A DNA stretch of 64,000 nt from Harmothoe impar (GCA_947462335.1 OX381705.1:34991570-35055569), one strand, 5' to 3'. Positions 50,501 to 53,305 are shown, counted from the first letter of the stretch. The notes: a model not told the origin generated them from the sequence alone. Numbers and translations are program-made.

Positions 50501-52002
50501 TGTGTGTGAATGTATCATCTTAAATACTGTTCTACACAATGGGAACCTACAACAACACGATAGGCCTACCAGTAATGCACCATCTCATGTACTGTTATGG
50601 GGCCCTTGGTGGGGGTGTGGGGGGGGGGGGGGGTCCCAAGTCGCATTTAAGAAAGGCCCATATCACATGCCCTAAGGCAAAACCCATGTCATTAAATATT
50701 GTTGATTAGACCCCTAAGAAATCCCCCATCTCACTTACATGGCCATGTGCCATATCGATTTTAAGTAATGACTATGTCACCATGTCGAATTTAGGGGTCT
50801 AGGGCCATTTTTCTATACATGTAGCCACACTAGTCCAGGCCCTGATGCAGCTTGCAGCTTGGATGGTGGGCACTGGTTATATTAGGCACTAGCGAGATAC
50901 TGGTACTGCCACCAGGTGTTGCTCTGGTACCAATTGTATCCCACTTGTCACCAGCAACCAGCTCAGCCAAATCTCAGGTCCGAGATTAGGGAACAAACAG
51001 GGTGTGAGTATTGTGAGTGGGTTGTACCTGGGCATTCCTTATGTCACCTGTCCCTCATAGAGTAATGGCTAGCATGGTGGATTCATGATACAGAGGACCT
51101 ATGCTCAAATCCCTGTCATATCTTGGTGACCATACAATGAATTTACATTCTTATATATCAAATATATTTTGCTTTGATAGGTAGAAGTGAGTAACAAGCT
51201 TGAAATGATATCAAGGAAATATCAATAGTCTATGAACAATCCTTTTATTCTTATTTCTTCAAAGGAACTATATGTATATAAATAAGAAAAGGTATTGGTT
51301 GTTAATGGTATGGTGACAAGATGTGGCCTGGGAGGGATTTGAGCTTAGGTCCTCTGCATCATGAATCCACCATGCTAACCACTACTCTATGAGGGACAGG
51401 TGACATAAGTAATGCCCAGGTACAAGCCACTCACAATACTCACACCCTGATTGTACCCTAATTTCGGACCTGAGATTTGGCTGAGCTGGTTGCTGGAGGT
51501 TACACTGGTTACACTGGTACCAATCAATATGGCGCTGTACACAGGACATCTTGCTAATGCGGAATACATGGGGAACATACAACAACACAACACCAGGCCA
51601 GCAATGTACTGTCTGCTACTTGATCTGCAGTGATTTACTTTTGGATTACTATATCCATCTATGACTACATATAAATATGTTTCATACCAGCTTGATTTAT
51701 ATCAAAATAATGACTTTGACAGAAATGAAGATTGCTACATGTATTGATCAATCACGCTGCTTTATATATACGTATACATATCTACGCTGAGATCATACAC
51801 AGTGCTATATTCATGTCCACTCACCTGCCGCGAAAGATTTCATGCTGGCCAGAGAAGTAATGTTGAGGTCGAAATCCACAGGGAAGACTTCGAAGTAGTT
51901 GGGGAGGGGCATAGGCTGTACAACCACCGTCCACATACACCCCACAAGCAACAGGACTACCCCAACACCCCTGCAGCACCCGCCCCATGCCTCCGCCGCC
52001 AT
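14567..52002 (-). CDS. spliced gene: secreted SVWC plus ShK domain protein (188 aa)
   Basis: Five exons join in phase to give 188 residues: 52002-51825, 50276-50159, 40612-40473, 39604-39487 and 14579-14567. Residues 1-28 or so are a signal peptide with a VVLLLVGCMWTVVV core. Residues 63-133 hold eight cysteines (63, 81, 86, 100, 114, 127, 128, 133) with PGESW and YCCP, the pattern of single von Willebrand factor C (SVWC) proteins. Residues 147-187 hold six cysteines spaced x8, x9, x13, x3, x2 as in ShK toxin-like domains. There are several N-x-T/S sites. SVWC proteins in arthropods are stress- or immunity-induced, and ShK modules occur in secreted enzymes, channel-binding peptides and immune effectors. 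The function of this combination is inferred only as an extracellular effector or ligand. A 19.1-kb retroelement lies in intron 4 in the same orientation. Confidence 0.85.
14640..17979. other. intron 4 sequence, simple repeats, no firm gene
   Basis: Microsatellites occur at about 15540-15605 (ctat), 16917-16945 (ttta) and 16980-17015 (ca). At 17062 'gttttttcttccag' precedes an open frame with CALCG and DRWQADPCQ on the plus strand, but no donor in the needed phase follows, so it is not called. A 'gttattttacgcc/aacgttac' patch lies at 14757-14805. Confidence 0.4.
17980..18066. repeat. hAT-like terminus with G/C runs, second copy
   Basis: Shares the end 'ccccccttttcctacgccactg' and 'agtgattcagccccc/agtgattgggggcccc' with 8620-8706. 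Confidence 0.45.
18201..18486. mobile_element. MITE with 24-bp terminal inverted repeats
   Basis: The left end 'agggagtgttcatttattag' matches the inverted right end 'agggagtgttcatttattaa', and both continue into G-runs. The middle is GC-rich and non-coding. Partial relatives lie at 48756-48866, about 45604-45650 and 52725-53305. Confidence 0.75.
18808..18971 (+). CDS. candidate exon of a plus-strand gene within intron 4
   Basis: Acceptor 'gatttttgctgag' (or 'gtggcag' six bases later), donor TATTGG|gtaagg. The open frame of 54 codons is Pro/Ser/Thr-rich at the start, with SDGTIMGTGGTGALGK, then CNPDWFTEDPLPHTSYW. It leaves in phase 0, which matches the next candidate exon at 19201. No family is recognised. 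It is antisense to the SVWC-ShK gene. Confidence 0.45.
19201..19344 (+). CDS. candidate terminal exon of the same plus-strand gene
   Basis: After 'cgtaatgag' a 47-residue frame runs ARMYLRNNRTTAWLDMAPAD, then ILLELDGGRNNKAEIIKQVG, and ends TAA at 19342-19344. Codon choice is clearly coding-like. The acceptor tract is weak, so the exon start may differ. The retroelement begins only 151 bp after the stop and no AATAAA lies between, so the original 3' UTR may have been separated from the gene by the insertion. Confidence 0.5.
   Translation, partial: ARMYLRNNRTTAWLDMAPADPILLELDGGRNNKAEIIKQVGIEPKVQ
19496..19982 (-). repeat. 3' LTR of the retroelement
   Basis: 487 bp. On the plus strand it starts 'tgttaggtagctacttgggt' and ends 'caccctgaca'. 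It contains AATAAA on the sense strand at 19566-19571, next to 'acttatatg'. It carries a 19-G run (19786-19804) where the other LTR has 8 Gs, an A and 3 Gs. Confidence 0.95.
19566..19571 (-). promoter_or_regulatory. LTR poly(A) signal
   Basis: AATAAA on the sense strand, about 70 bp from the end of the 3' LTR. The same signal lies at 38190-38195 in the 5' LTR. Confidence 0.6.
19986..20003 (-). promoter_or_regulatory. putative polypurine tract
   Basis: On the sense strand a G-rich stretch (GAGTGGGTGTGTGGGG) lies three bases before the start of the 3' LTR, where plus-strand DNA priming is expected. It is interrupted by T, so it is a weak match. Confidence 0.4.
20004..22102 (-). other. retroelement 3' region, mostly non-coding
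   Basis: No long sense frame. At about 20885-21065 the sense strand has two overlapping short open stretches with coding-like codons (one holds GDPDEAPNYHLFGEACTH and ends TAG; the other begins ATG and contains KLVPMSWHPDATHPAPMPG). They could be spliced exons, or remains of an accessory gene. The rest is AT-rich with no visible repeats. Confidence 0.4.
22103..23005 (-). CDS. accessory ORF of the retroelement, 300 sense codons, likely spliced
   Basis: The frame is open from just after a TAA at 23006-23008 to TAA at 22103-22105. The first in-frame ATG is near 22624, so the longer protein would need a spliced leader; 'atccttaacaacag' near 22970 is a possible acceptor. The product is acidic and Ser/Pro-rich with Arg patches (APRPRRLNRSPRRS, SGSDDDLLPARR). 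It has FICNE, close to the LxCxE pocket-protein motif, and EPLDLSAQ near the C-terminus, an exact PLDLS core as used to bind the co-repressor CtBP. No known domain is recognised. A nuclear regulatory role is only a hypothesis from these short motifs. Confidence 0.55.
   Translation of the reverse strand, partial: KCPLLILNNRGHPDSHQGVTHGDERTFWVHPLAEGRRRSHYGPAPRPRRLNRSPRRSTAYDITTGDAPFEALSDDGVSTPDSDLSPAAQRRQISPSISPYNSGSDDDLLPARRAPPRGRSSEELDPDMLDVAGNDFQPWTHQYSLRYFRQPYRYDMYTAPTWTHAERERANWREWVHTQSPGPGSPPSSDPIEILYAADRDAQSRGRAYSPYDRNLTMEENRRQYRRKACFICNEALFNTDYSNDSPIEDWNQSSSPNARTNETATGAMDPDNTPSLSASSPEPLDLSAQLYIDDDPNYD
23041..23226 (-). CDS. small accessory ORF candidate (61 aa)
   Basis: A sense-strand ATG frame beginning MVRPLTGRLPTIRLSHSTTL and ending CCTLK-stop. 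Codon choice is coding-like, with DCHELCIDI in the middle. It lies directly before the 300-codon frame but in another frame. No family is recognised. Confidence 0.3.
   Translation of the reverse strand: MVRPLTGRLPTIRLSHSTTLFFGGMEFSQHPIQGLPTALTSPDCHELCIDIKETYPCCTLK
23628..23837 (-). CDS. small accessory ORF candidate (69 aa)
   Basis: A sense-strand ATG frame with coding-like codon choice, starting MTQIDSCTPYNIPTYPSS and containing HCMWHKSPFCR, VNWTMTAVNDILSCFEPLSQ and a final QILKLA. Five cysteines and two N-x-S/T sites. It lies between env and the 300-codon frame. The plus strand is also open here, so the strand choice rests on codon feel only. Confidence 0.3.
   Translation of the reverse strand: MTQIDSCTPYNIPTYPSSNSSHCMWHKSPFCRTIMHTGKAVNWTMTAVNDILSCFEPLSQAPVQILKLA
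24104..24743 (-). other. retroelement spacer with A, T and G runs
   Basis: Homopolymer-rich spacer after env in sense order: A-run near 24385, T-runs near 24415, and a long G-run block at 24602-24632. A short inverted pair 'ctgtcaaggc...gccttgacag' spans 24655-24715. No gene. Confidence 0.45.
24744..27971 (-). CDS. env: envelope-like class I fusion glycoprotein (1075 aa)
   Basis: One open frame of 1075 codons. After a basic N-terminal stretch there is a signal-like core at about 80-105 (LTLLIFIIHSSRWAVLLLCLL). A furin-type site, SRVKR at about 205-209, is followed by a candidate fusion segment (LLRSLFGVATQAEIEALL), the layout of baculovirus F and insect errantivirus envelopes. Many N-x-S/T sites and paired cysteines follow. 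A hydrophobic block at about 680-712 precedes the main transmembrane segment at about 762-788 (VLIGAAATIMALWVLVKIY) and a CCVRC patch. The tail of about 285 residues is unusually long and Pro/Thr/Ser-rich. The start may come from splicing; an ATG in another frame at 27999 overlaps the first part. The frame is uninterrupted. Confidence 0.85.
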   Translation of the reverse strand: MIKKQRTTSPATTQQISIPSIPIYPIMPGAYNRPRAYIRFVTRLFFTGFSLFLPPPTQPSTLHLPSIPRLRTRPTSYHLHRLTLLIFIIHSSRWAVLLLCLLQTVSPSTSFRPISPTITRPNFGVLFTKHSKPLLNGHFIYPLRITINITADLKIDKPDSILDLISESTHPFQAEIATLTDSLLNLEYTKATMLIDSISDHMSPSRVKRSSATHYTADLLRSLFGVATQAEIEALLDQMSVIDVYLAKELHFGRITTQILTNMTDFNSRSLSTFTSFQNDTDISLSSLEWQLASLGLNLTSDLRDLEIKSKINFYNNYLLAAANSRLFSMHEYNRDLQMLDNTLNILKTGMLPKNLVSHSKLKDTLYSLAFAMTTAAPGLKVVPVPLEYYYTNSIHSYWFNDSFLSLEIPVPISRNFSLFELYDAQIFPIPIDTSNTTSKGVTKINTIARYLAISKIDGTYLELKDLNYEPCSVGVVIDCPLPIPILRPESPTCLLSLFLDVAEAVHRTCEFTVDLLADFPIAAYPVSLNQFLLSTNVAQSVLRCPHRHEEQLVTAAWSSVTVPCQCVFTNAHIRLQNSNLSCVIPQIMPQVIHYTVNLPVWRHFGNPPLNVSGISISKFPFSLPIPNAERRRLHHMQQAASLADWAGSLAGMANQMALDIPPDALLSRDIALLDKFSSHPVFETVALLLAGLSLLLAGTAHYRLGALGIIPAILNTPSLAMADFERWREQLQDHNKKWWETRLAENKEALEERVLNNTTSTKWLTLDVLIGAAATIMALWVLVKIYRCCVRCYPTSTASPHRNPYIGLKLSSGWKTVVLKCLPVHHDRNSIAVRGFAPPHSVPRISAPFGRHLLITWNWDLKMTLNGFLNRVPLPTRIPIPIIKLPLVPMALKGQSPSVTLVMVCNNKHTEIPSDPNNHSHWEDFPTPDNTHTTGHATWYEAEEDTPAHPTPTSSRSAAGTLEGFQLQPSTEVNYPAEATHSRLTSDSDPARKVTLTVAAENPPPIPGTAMNVAAKTVISVCKSPPVNDSESARCDHLIDQAELMIKTAQEEQAERQLSAISVPDGRLYILKPF
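28000..30000 (-). other. pol-env spacer of the retroelement
   Basis: Two kb without a long frame. It holds several G-runs (about 28049, 28163, 29291-29310, 29489-29500 and 29600) and one exon-like stretch at 29014-29210. Sense-strand frames at 29468-29758 and 29786-30004 are Pro/His-rich and reflect the C-runs. 'Cttaaatactgggg' at about 28000-28015 in sense is TATA-like just before the ATG at 27999. Confidence 0.4.
29014..29210 (-). CDS. exon-like accessory segment of the retroelement
   Basis: In the sense direction 'ttttctggtgcag' precedes an open frame of 63 codons ending in TAG. It contains ARYGDEAVFVFIKPVDYRDQ, ITWRVHKHELANPRRGR and LLFIFIGRDGRKASV. Codon choice is coding-like and a splice acceptor fits, so it may be the last exon of a spliced accessory product. 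A second frame over the same bases is also open. No family is recognised. Confidence 0.35.
30001..32223 (-). CDS. pol: pol, integrase part (739 codons)
   Basis: This continues the protease-RT frame after a TGA at 32224-32226, starting RLARWIDTIMAYDFEV, which is the usual RNase H to integrase junction. A linker of about 200 residues, rich in Pro and Lys, follows. The HHCC zinc finger (HCSPLGGHLGC ... CHSC) is at about 282-325. The core has D (TMDAIGP), D (NTDNAS) and E (GLGERQN) with exactly 35 residues between the last two. A GPY/F-type motif (YSGPYMIVKA) follows, then a basic tail ending ARYRD. It has no proper start of its own, so it is expected as part of a polyprotein. The TGA makes this copy defective unless it is read through. 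Confidence 0.9.
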   Translation of the reverse strand, partial: RLARWIDTIMAYDFEVKYLQGRANIVADMLSRRDYPPQPEDPVPMRAQGKLILPAKNLRFSEILITKYYYPEEPIPINPILLGAPRSILKGGKPWGASSTKVKGVIARKNTPERQREHSLCEEVELNALTRAQSQATTCSAHPTTPQPTPQPQKKTKGRKRALSTKSPVISVRSANAKRKKLHQKLEPLAEKAIRFLSNHSQFNPSGDDLKEAQTSDPFSGAMYAYVKHSILPPDQSMARQVLLYHEQFEIFHGILYKSTHAVLGRGTDPTLQIVIPEAWATKLIQATHCSPLGGHLGCTRTYNAVRSRYYWRGMFKAVHDFVGTCHSCLTTKKRPKNLVTPMVLREPVLTAYTHLTMDAIGPFAPAADGSRYIHVVVDHATRHITAWTSIVHTTATIALEFFNRIICQHGSPSVLNTDNASVYASNEFSDMCTKFGIKHVRGSAFHSKSQGLGERQNLSIETCLRALIQDLTNLVTDAQQYWSFFLQPVVFSLNNTTAPVMGFSPNMMLLGRQPHLPTEAALGLLKTNTKGEDLDHLTQYMLSKKDNIMLSAANNMKNNHKKMKARHDRKAVECGYKVGELVYLHIPSLLRKGTSKKLQPTYSGPYMIVKATSPVTFILRRLQDGFIFKKAVHASRLRSPVKTASAKAVATRLEFGPTNTLINPDRLRLKNPLTPMQKAANLIARPKNRNVPAKRIRPQTAKASQPAAPNKRLPTRTQRVRGTKYGLRQATRLPARYRD
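32224..34515 (-). CDS. pol: pol, protease, reverse transcriptase and RNase H (763 codons)
   Basis: The aspartic protease carries ALIDTGAS at 87-94 with ILGVNFL later. RT covers about 330-560: VVDYRWVN, SKLDVYSAYHQI, LPMGLKTSG and AYVDD at about 528-532 (catalytic Asp pair), then the FLGF block. RNase H at about 660-760 has FTDASD, TDREMLGI and YSDHTAL. The ATG at 34513-34515 is not needed: the frame is open without a stop back to the TAA that ends gag, in the same frame, so expression by stop readthrough is possible. The segment ends at TGA 32224-32226, directly before the integrase frame. Confidence 0.93.
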   Translation of the reverse strand: MTHTSPLPVTDQETDLLATPSPYTTHPTQPTLAAALDPEEEPTHATLELTVDRVKGRCKHQGKDSHVITSMQKGSVSVEAGGIVTKALIDTGASLSFISQRLFSKLQCNPVCSQKRLSSLTVLLANGEPIKAESSVIITFQIEGRKFKQRLYVLKTLNHPMILGVNFLKNYKGKISFDNEKTTNSICTITNIYVPPNSECTFNAKVVCHQNLENTTGITENCTQSPAYLIKHTLVTPKTDRNLVPITIANPTDTGMWVHKDTSVGLFSPFDMGTAVPLGLLKNSGPSVNSMTPADGFLPINSGEDPIDKLPTADEPLKYRVAENLTQQQKTQIKKIIENNREAFVVNDNAIGLNTENTVTLELKPGAKPCNRPSYRMSPHKEVFQRELLEKQLKQGVLEICSEPSEYNSPAFLVAKPQGDTTKASGWRIVVDYRWVNQNLKSFSYSFPRADDLMNTIGRDSPRFFSKLDVYSAYHQISLAEESRHITTFSANGTRYRAKVLPMGLKTSGLAFQNVMEQLLLKCKYRNAVAYVDDVAIYSPTWDRHLEDLDEVLKLFIKGNIKLKSEKCEFGTTKMDFLGFRVNREGLSPSPDKIWPIKTFPEPKNVSQLRSFNGMAQFYKRFIRGFAHIIKPLYELLKSGKSFKWTAECQRSFDKIKDCICTEATLKFPEYEKPFIVFTDASDTSCGAVICQCDANGFYRPIEFAGSSLSEQQRRYSVTDREMLGIIFAIRRFHHYLDGTHFTLYSDHTALVSLFNKKENITN
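34621..38064 (-). CDS. gag: gag polyprotein (1147 aa)
   Basis: ATG at 38062-38064, 56 bp inside the 5' LTR edge. Residues 1-450 are Ser/Thr/Pro-rich and probably disordered. A coiled-coil-like stretch at about 470-560 holds LEQRLSDRLDVVRQEVQEVE. The capsid-type domain at about 735-920 shows the retrotransposon gag pattern (GCAASWYYTNV, ALYAAFLERFSG, YRNRRQKATESLEDYM, LINGFREELANAI). The C-terminal 160 residues are Arg/Ser/Asp-rich (RDHSRERSSSRGREHSG and similar) and have no CCHC zinc knuckle. RNA binding is therefore inferred to rest on the basic tail. Gag of about 300-550 residues is usual for gypsy elements, so this one is roughly double. It ends TAA at 34621-34623 with pol downstream in frame. 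Confidence 0.9.
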   Translation of the reverse strand: MSARAPDTELHKQSDDPQRAVDQHPVLQDEQLAPPVSLDPVAVTHQNITTQPTTSSTEGESDINLERHSSIISVSQEDSSCSSPNLLTGNINVNRSTSSNTTTPELLIDSENIHTSTPNIGNSCPATQKYSLGTPIGNTSTPFRLSGIVPHTAPASSESDDLYPLDPHLAPRDHSLEAALQEIVSNFAVKQDLPTATCPHPTSPPQPESPQHSVTPPATPRTKPHTATPPRHQKLVDRSLQLPPQSEQNTRCKRFLPPNLQRLIYQGQPIDRVKAAAGAGKTPHLSHLVKEAFKRWKDTISPLSQEDLFAHMPDSTLDYKDSEHPLAFERKIRRELDSFLGDPHNTPTTLVCRDSSEDSYFQEAEFQKPPPLRTVSSSSSSLSSPPPFPHRPSRRAPLTQPRPVKQEFYYGLGESLDTAVKGDIEATTPILLQHPPLHRRRNLGPPTMASKNMSPRRDPQAPAPRQITPDNVLTALNQSMTDMLQMQQTNFNQLICGLEQRLSDRLDVVRQEVQEVEFKRQSNGDRMIEIEKSMLDRQGLIFEKCQEQTDRLGKRVADEFRLIRDDFYSHLSKGHSSHQHSGHSLHQFGPDHAGPSPILHSSEHKQYPLQNTPGAPSHNTTPYSSTPHSAPPHAQLIHSLHAQPGVNTPAPPAYSNLHTQATRVDGSTPLHIPDHQTSSQDSRVTRGQVADSIYLSSPNQPGNQAHHGATYTAHAIHPGLPFDNHTPRPIYRTLEDLNSSELQMRYSTAQLNSFVKPTPFGKQTAYRSADKFLMEYKFFIEALHPNNPNMHAKCMYGHLEGCAASWYYTNVMDKPLMFNRDALYAAFLERFSGEDPESVVKGYRNRRQKATESLEDYMTDMISLLSNSHLDEKTQVDYLINGFREELANAIRVKLPKKITDVEKLAIEHDFIIQSIKKGMETSQTEAAQVCELRPIPDGKGRQYHNPPRRSNSWNSSRVYRFEPSTSNYNKQYEDRFNEKHQVYQERYRSRDPKPPPRGSQYRDDHRRSSRDSKGQYYNSKHQNSGGSGYPRTPSEDRDRPRYSNHGSNPDHRGRPPSRNRDHSRERSSSRGREHSGRKEGHKSSGRDYKDNRESRRPRGRDPTPGRDHNRPGSRSRSHSVGAESLGASSRSSSTDRGQSRSPHRKD
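38100..38118 (-). promoter_or_regulatory. putative tRNA primer-binding site
   Basis: One base inside the 5' LTR the sense strand reads TGGTGGAGTAACCTCTTGG. It starts with TGG, the complement of the tRNA CCA end, at the expected place. I cannot say which tRNA it matches. Confidence 0.6.
38120..38599 (-). repeat. 5' LTR of the retroelement
   Basis: 480 bp. Identical to the other LTR except A/G near position 38159, A/G near 38347 and the G-run length. The sense-strand AATAAA is at 38190-38195. Confidence 0.95.
38600..39486. other. intron 4, near exon 4
   Basis: At 38690-38870 words such as 'gctgcagtagaatctac' and 'tactgtagattctac' repeat in both directions and end in 'ttttttacagtg', so an old short inverted-repeat element is likely. 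A C-run lies at about 39164-39177. No exon. Confidence 0.4.
39487..39604 (-). CDS. SVWC-ShK gene, exon 4 (ShK domain)
   Basis: Acceptor ttgtttcag, donor TGCCA|gtaagt, 118 bp, phase 1 in and phase 2 out. It opens CRDLSPDSACKIWNEDLGAC and ends CRLTC, giving five of the six ShK cysteines. The sixth must come from the next exon. Confidence 0.87.
40205..40335. repeat. cact/cattc simple repeat
   Basis: Low-complexity runs of 'cactcactcattc' type in intron 3. Confidence 0.7.
40353..40427. repeat. 75-bp near-perfect palindrome in intron 3
   Basis: The arms 'tgagtgagaggcaatgcacc' (40353 on) and its inverse (to 40427) pair over 28 bases without mismatch, around a centre that is itself 'gcaattaaattgc'. 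It lies 46 bp from the exon 3 donor and would form a long hairpin in the pre-mRNA. Confidence 0.75.
40473..40612 (-). CDS. SVWC-ShK gene, exon 3 (second half of SVWC domain)
   Basis: Acceptor tttcccccactag, donor CCACCTG|gtgagc, 140 bp, phase 2 in and phase 1 out. It encodes the last five SVWC cysteines including PYCCPTIQCE, then a Thr/Pro-rich linker (NITSTPAPP). Confidence 0.87.
41146..41525. repeat. 57-bp tandem satellite, 6-7 copies
   Basis: The unit starts 'gattactcctgattatggag' and continues through 'cagcaatcaaggctgtacat'. Since 57 is a multiple of three, a false open frame runs through it on the minus strand. Copies are nearly identical at the left and drift at the right end (to about 41580). 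Confidence 0.85.
41581..43182. other. intron 2, no feature recognised
   Basis: AT-rich non-coding sequence; 'gatgatgat' runs at 41643-41695. No exon with splice borders was found. Confidence 0.4.
43183..44106. mobile_element. 924-bp TIR element with acgta-rich ends
   Basis: The left end 'ccctgtaaacacagatacgt' corresponds to the inverse of the right end 'acgtagtgtgtttacaggg'. Inner parts also pair, e.g. 'acgtgaaggtttagttacgt' at the left against the inverted 'acgtcagtaaaccttcacgt' at the right. No transposase frame, so non-autonomous. Confidence 0.7.
44107..45710. other. intron 2, no gene recognised
   Basis: The 153-codon plus frame at 44080-44541 starts inside the TIR element and has no family features; I treat it as chance. 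At about 45604-45650 'tagggagtggttattaatta' is a fragment of the MITE at 18201. Confidence 0.4.
45711..46624. mobile_element. TIR DNA transposon (non-autonomous), copy 2
   Basis: Homologous to 581-1430 over its whole length, same orientation, 914 bp. It starts 'cactgtaaaaaaaattccgt' and ends 'tattttt acagtg' with TA on both sides. The phrase 'actggcaacactgggtgccg' occurs twice near the left end, so part of it is internally duplicated here. Confidence 0.78.
46627..47552. other. intron 2, no feature recognised
   Basis: Non-coding sequence with no visible repeats. Confidence 0.35.
47553..47776. mobile_element. 'ctgtttctccac' MITE, copy 1
   Basis: The ends are inverted repeats (ctgtttctccacaaat / inverse). 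The interior is an inverted array of 'gcggacgtccgcaaatttg'. Copies 2 and 3 lie at 48009-48246 and 48867-49061, sharing 'gtacttaagcatacaaatac' at the centre. Confidence 0.75.
47916..48640. mobile_element. 'tcaaagactacac' MITE interrupted by another MITE
   Basis: The left end 'ggctgtgtatcatgagattg' followed by 'aacgtctttgaccgggtgta' repeats, and the right end has the inverted 'tacacctggtcaaagacgtt', as in the intact copy at 61676-61970. The 'ctgtttctccac' element at 48009-48246 lies inside it. Confidence 0.65.
48009..48246. mobile_element. 'ctgtttctccac' MITE, copy 2, nested
   Basis: Ends 'tggatgctgtttctccacaa' and its inverse. Inserted inside the 'tcaaagactacac' element, so it is the younger of the two. 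Confidence 0.7.
48756..48866. mobile_element. truncated copy of the 18201-type MITE
   Basis: Starts 'agggagtgctcattttttaa' followed by a G-run and 'gagatttcgcg', all as in 18201-18486. The right end is missing where copy 3 of the 'ctgtttctccac' MITE begins. Confidence 0.55.
48867..49061. mobile_element. 'ctgtttctccac' MITE, copy 3
   Basis: The right end 'gcggaggtccgcaaatttgt' followed by 'ggagaaacagcacctag' is intact; the left end is truncated. The centre is inverted relative to copies 1 and 2 ('gtatttgtatgcttaagtac'). Confidence 0.65.
49062..50158. other. intron 2 near exon 2, no feature recognised
   Basis: AT-rich sequence with a C-run at about 50008-50030. No exon-like frame. Confidence 0.4.
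50159..50276 (-). CDS. SVWC-ShK gene, exon 2 (first half of SVWC domain)
   Basis: Acceptor ttgttgtag, donor TACAA|gtaaga, 118 bp, phase 1 in and phase 2 out. It encodes SPCVDDSGQQRAPGESW and three of the eight SVWC cysteines. Confidence 0.85.
50396..50502. mobile_element. 107-bp hairpin MITE in intron 1
   Basis: The arms 'cagaaaagtgagagtcattg' and its inverse pair almost perfectly over about 44 bases with a short loop. Related to 12365-12522. It would fold like a pre-miRNA in RNA, but the dispersed copy marks it as a MITE. Confidence 0.7.
50935..51137 (+). mobile_element. tRNA-like SINE copy, left arm of an inverted pair
   Basis: Contains 'tggctagcatggtgga' and 'tgctcaaatccc' about 35 bp apart, positions expected of the A and B boxes of a tRNA-derived promoter. 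The same 200 bp occurs inverted at 51308-51523. Confidence 0.55.
51308..51523 (-). mobile_element. tRNA-like SINE copy, right arm of the inverted pair
   Basis: On the minus strand 'gagtagtggttagcatggtg' and 'agctcaaatccc' are better matches to tRNA A and B boxes than in the left copy. It shares 'cagctcagccaaatctcagg' and the rest of the arm with 50935-51137. Confidence 0.6.
51825..52002 (-). CDS. SVWC-ShK gene, exon 1 (signal peptide)
   Basis: ATG at 52000-52002 in the context ggtATGG. It codes 59 residues plus one base: a short charged start, a hydrophobic core and a mature N-terminus with two aromatic-rich stretches and NITS. The donor is CGGCAG|gtgagt. 'Cttgtag' lies directly before ggtATGG, so an untranslated exon upstream is possible. 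Confidence 0.85.
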
Positions 52003-52724
52003 ACCTACAAGTCCGTCTACCTGTTCAAAACACAGGTGTGGACTTCAAAAGGTGGAATGAGGTCCGCTCTTATCACCTGTTAATACCCCTTGTCCGGTTA
52101 AACCCACACAAACTGGAAACTATGCCATGGGTCGTATGTCTGCTCCGACACAATGAGTGTTGTTTTGTCCAGAACTAATGCTGTAACATAAGGTGTCATG
52201 CAGGTGATGTGTACGAGACTTGTGGCATAGAGCTCTCAGTCTCAGACGGTGTCTATATGGTGTGTACTGCGTGTTGGTTCCTCCTGTAGTATCCTGTGGT
52301 ATCTGGATGGTTGTTGTCTGGTTGTTGTGCAGGTGTGCGCCCTTTGTACCACCTTATCGCGTGTGTGGAGAGCTCTCCGTGTGCTGTGGCCGTAGTGCCT
52401 CGAGAGTCGGGCCTACCTGATTAATAAGCTATGCTGCGACGAGGGATATACCCCTTGGGGGTTTTCGCTAACATTCAGGTAACACCCGAGAAAGCTGTGC
52501 CAATCACCGTTGAACCCACCGATCCCTCCAGCAGCGGATTGCGCCGGATTAACAAAATTCCAAGATAGCTCTAAACACACAGGTCTGCTGAACCCAGTAG
52601 GGATGTGGTCTTGAAAATCGTTAATCTTTTTCCTGAGCGTGTAGACTTGTTTGGTGCCCACTACAGCCAGGTGAATGCATGGGAAGCATCCTTGACTATT
52701 GCCACTATATACATACAGCCTTTA
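52003..52724. other. 5' flank of the SVWC-ShK gene
   Basis: Should hold the 5' UTR and promoter of the minus-strand gene. 'Atatacata' near 52700 is only a weak TATA-like word. A minus frame at 52413-52661 lacks an ATG and is not called. Confidence 0.3.
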
Positions 52725-53305
52725 GGGAGTGAATATTTTTAAACAAAGGGATGGGATAGACCCCTACCCAGTCAACATTGGTCCCTGGGGCCCACATGTG
52801 TTTTACTTGGGCCAGCTGGGCTTGCCCATATCTGGGTTATGTTCCTTTTTGTCCAGGGCTACCATTGGGAGTCCAGATGTGTCAGCCCATGAAAACATAA
52901 ATACATAGTAAATATTTCGAAACATACAGACATCTGATTTCCCTCCAGAAATTACCATTTATTGTACATTTTTATAGTGTGTGCTAAATCTGGGCTAGGG
53001 CTGGGCACTTTGAATCTGGACTGACCCATCTGGGTTCCCACTGGTAGCCCTGGACAAAAAGGACCAAAACTCAGGGTGGGCAAATCAGCTTGCCCGGGTA
53101 AAAACACATAATGGGCCACATTAAACAATGTTGACTGGGTAAATTCGACATGGCGACATCGACTTTTCTTAAAATCTGAGACCAAAAGGAGTTAGACCCG
53201 TGACAGAAAAGAATTGGACTCCTTTGGATATGTGGATTTTCTCGGGAGTGTGGGGAAAAGATTTAAGAACTCCCTACCCCTGTTATTAAACTATGACCAC
53301 TCCGT
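52725..53305. mobile_element. 18201-type MITE relative with a nested element
   Basis: Ends 'agggagtgaatatttttaaa' and inverted 'acggagtggtcatagtttaa'. A second MITE lies inside at 52767-53139. Confidence 0.5.
52767..53139. mobile_element. MITE with perfect 14-bp TIRs and TA flanks
   Basis: Starts cccagtcaacattg and ends caatgttgactggg, perfect inverted repeats, with TA at 52765-52766 and 53140-53141. The arms go on pairing imperfectly ('tgtccagggctaccattggg' and its inverse). Non-coding. Confidence 0.8.

Noticed and set aside
50396..50502. microRNA precursor
   Set aside because: Fold is right, but a related foldback at 12365 and the near-perfect pairing point to a MITE.
52413..52661. 82-codon minus-strand frame upstream of the SVWC-ShK gene
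   Set aside because: No ATG, no splice borders, no family resemblance.
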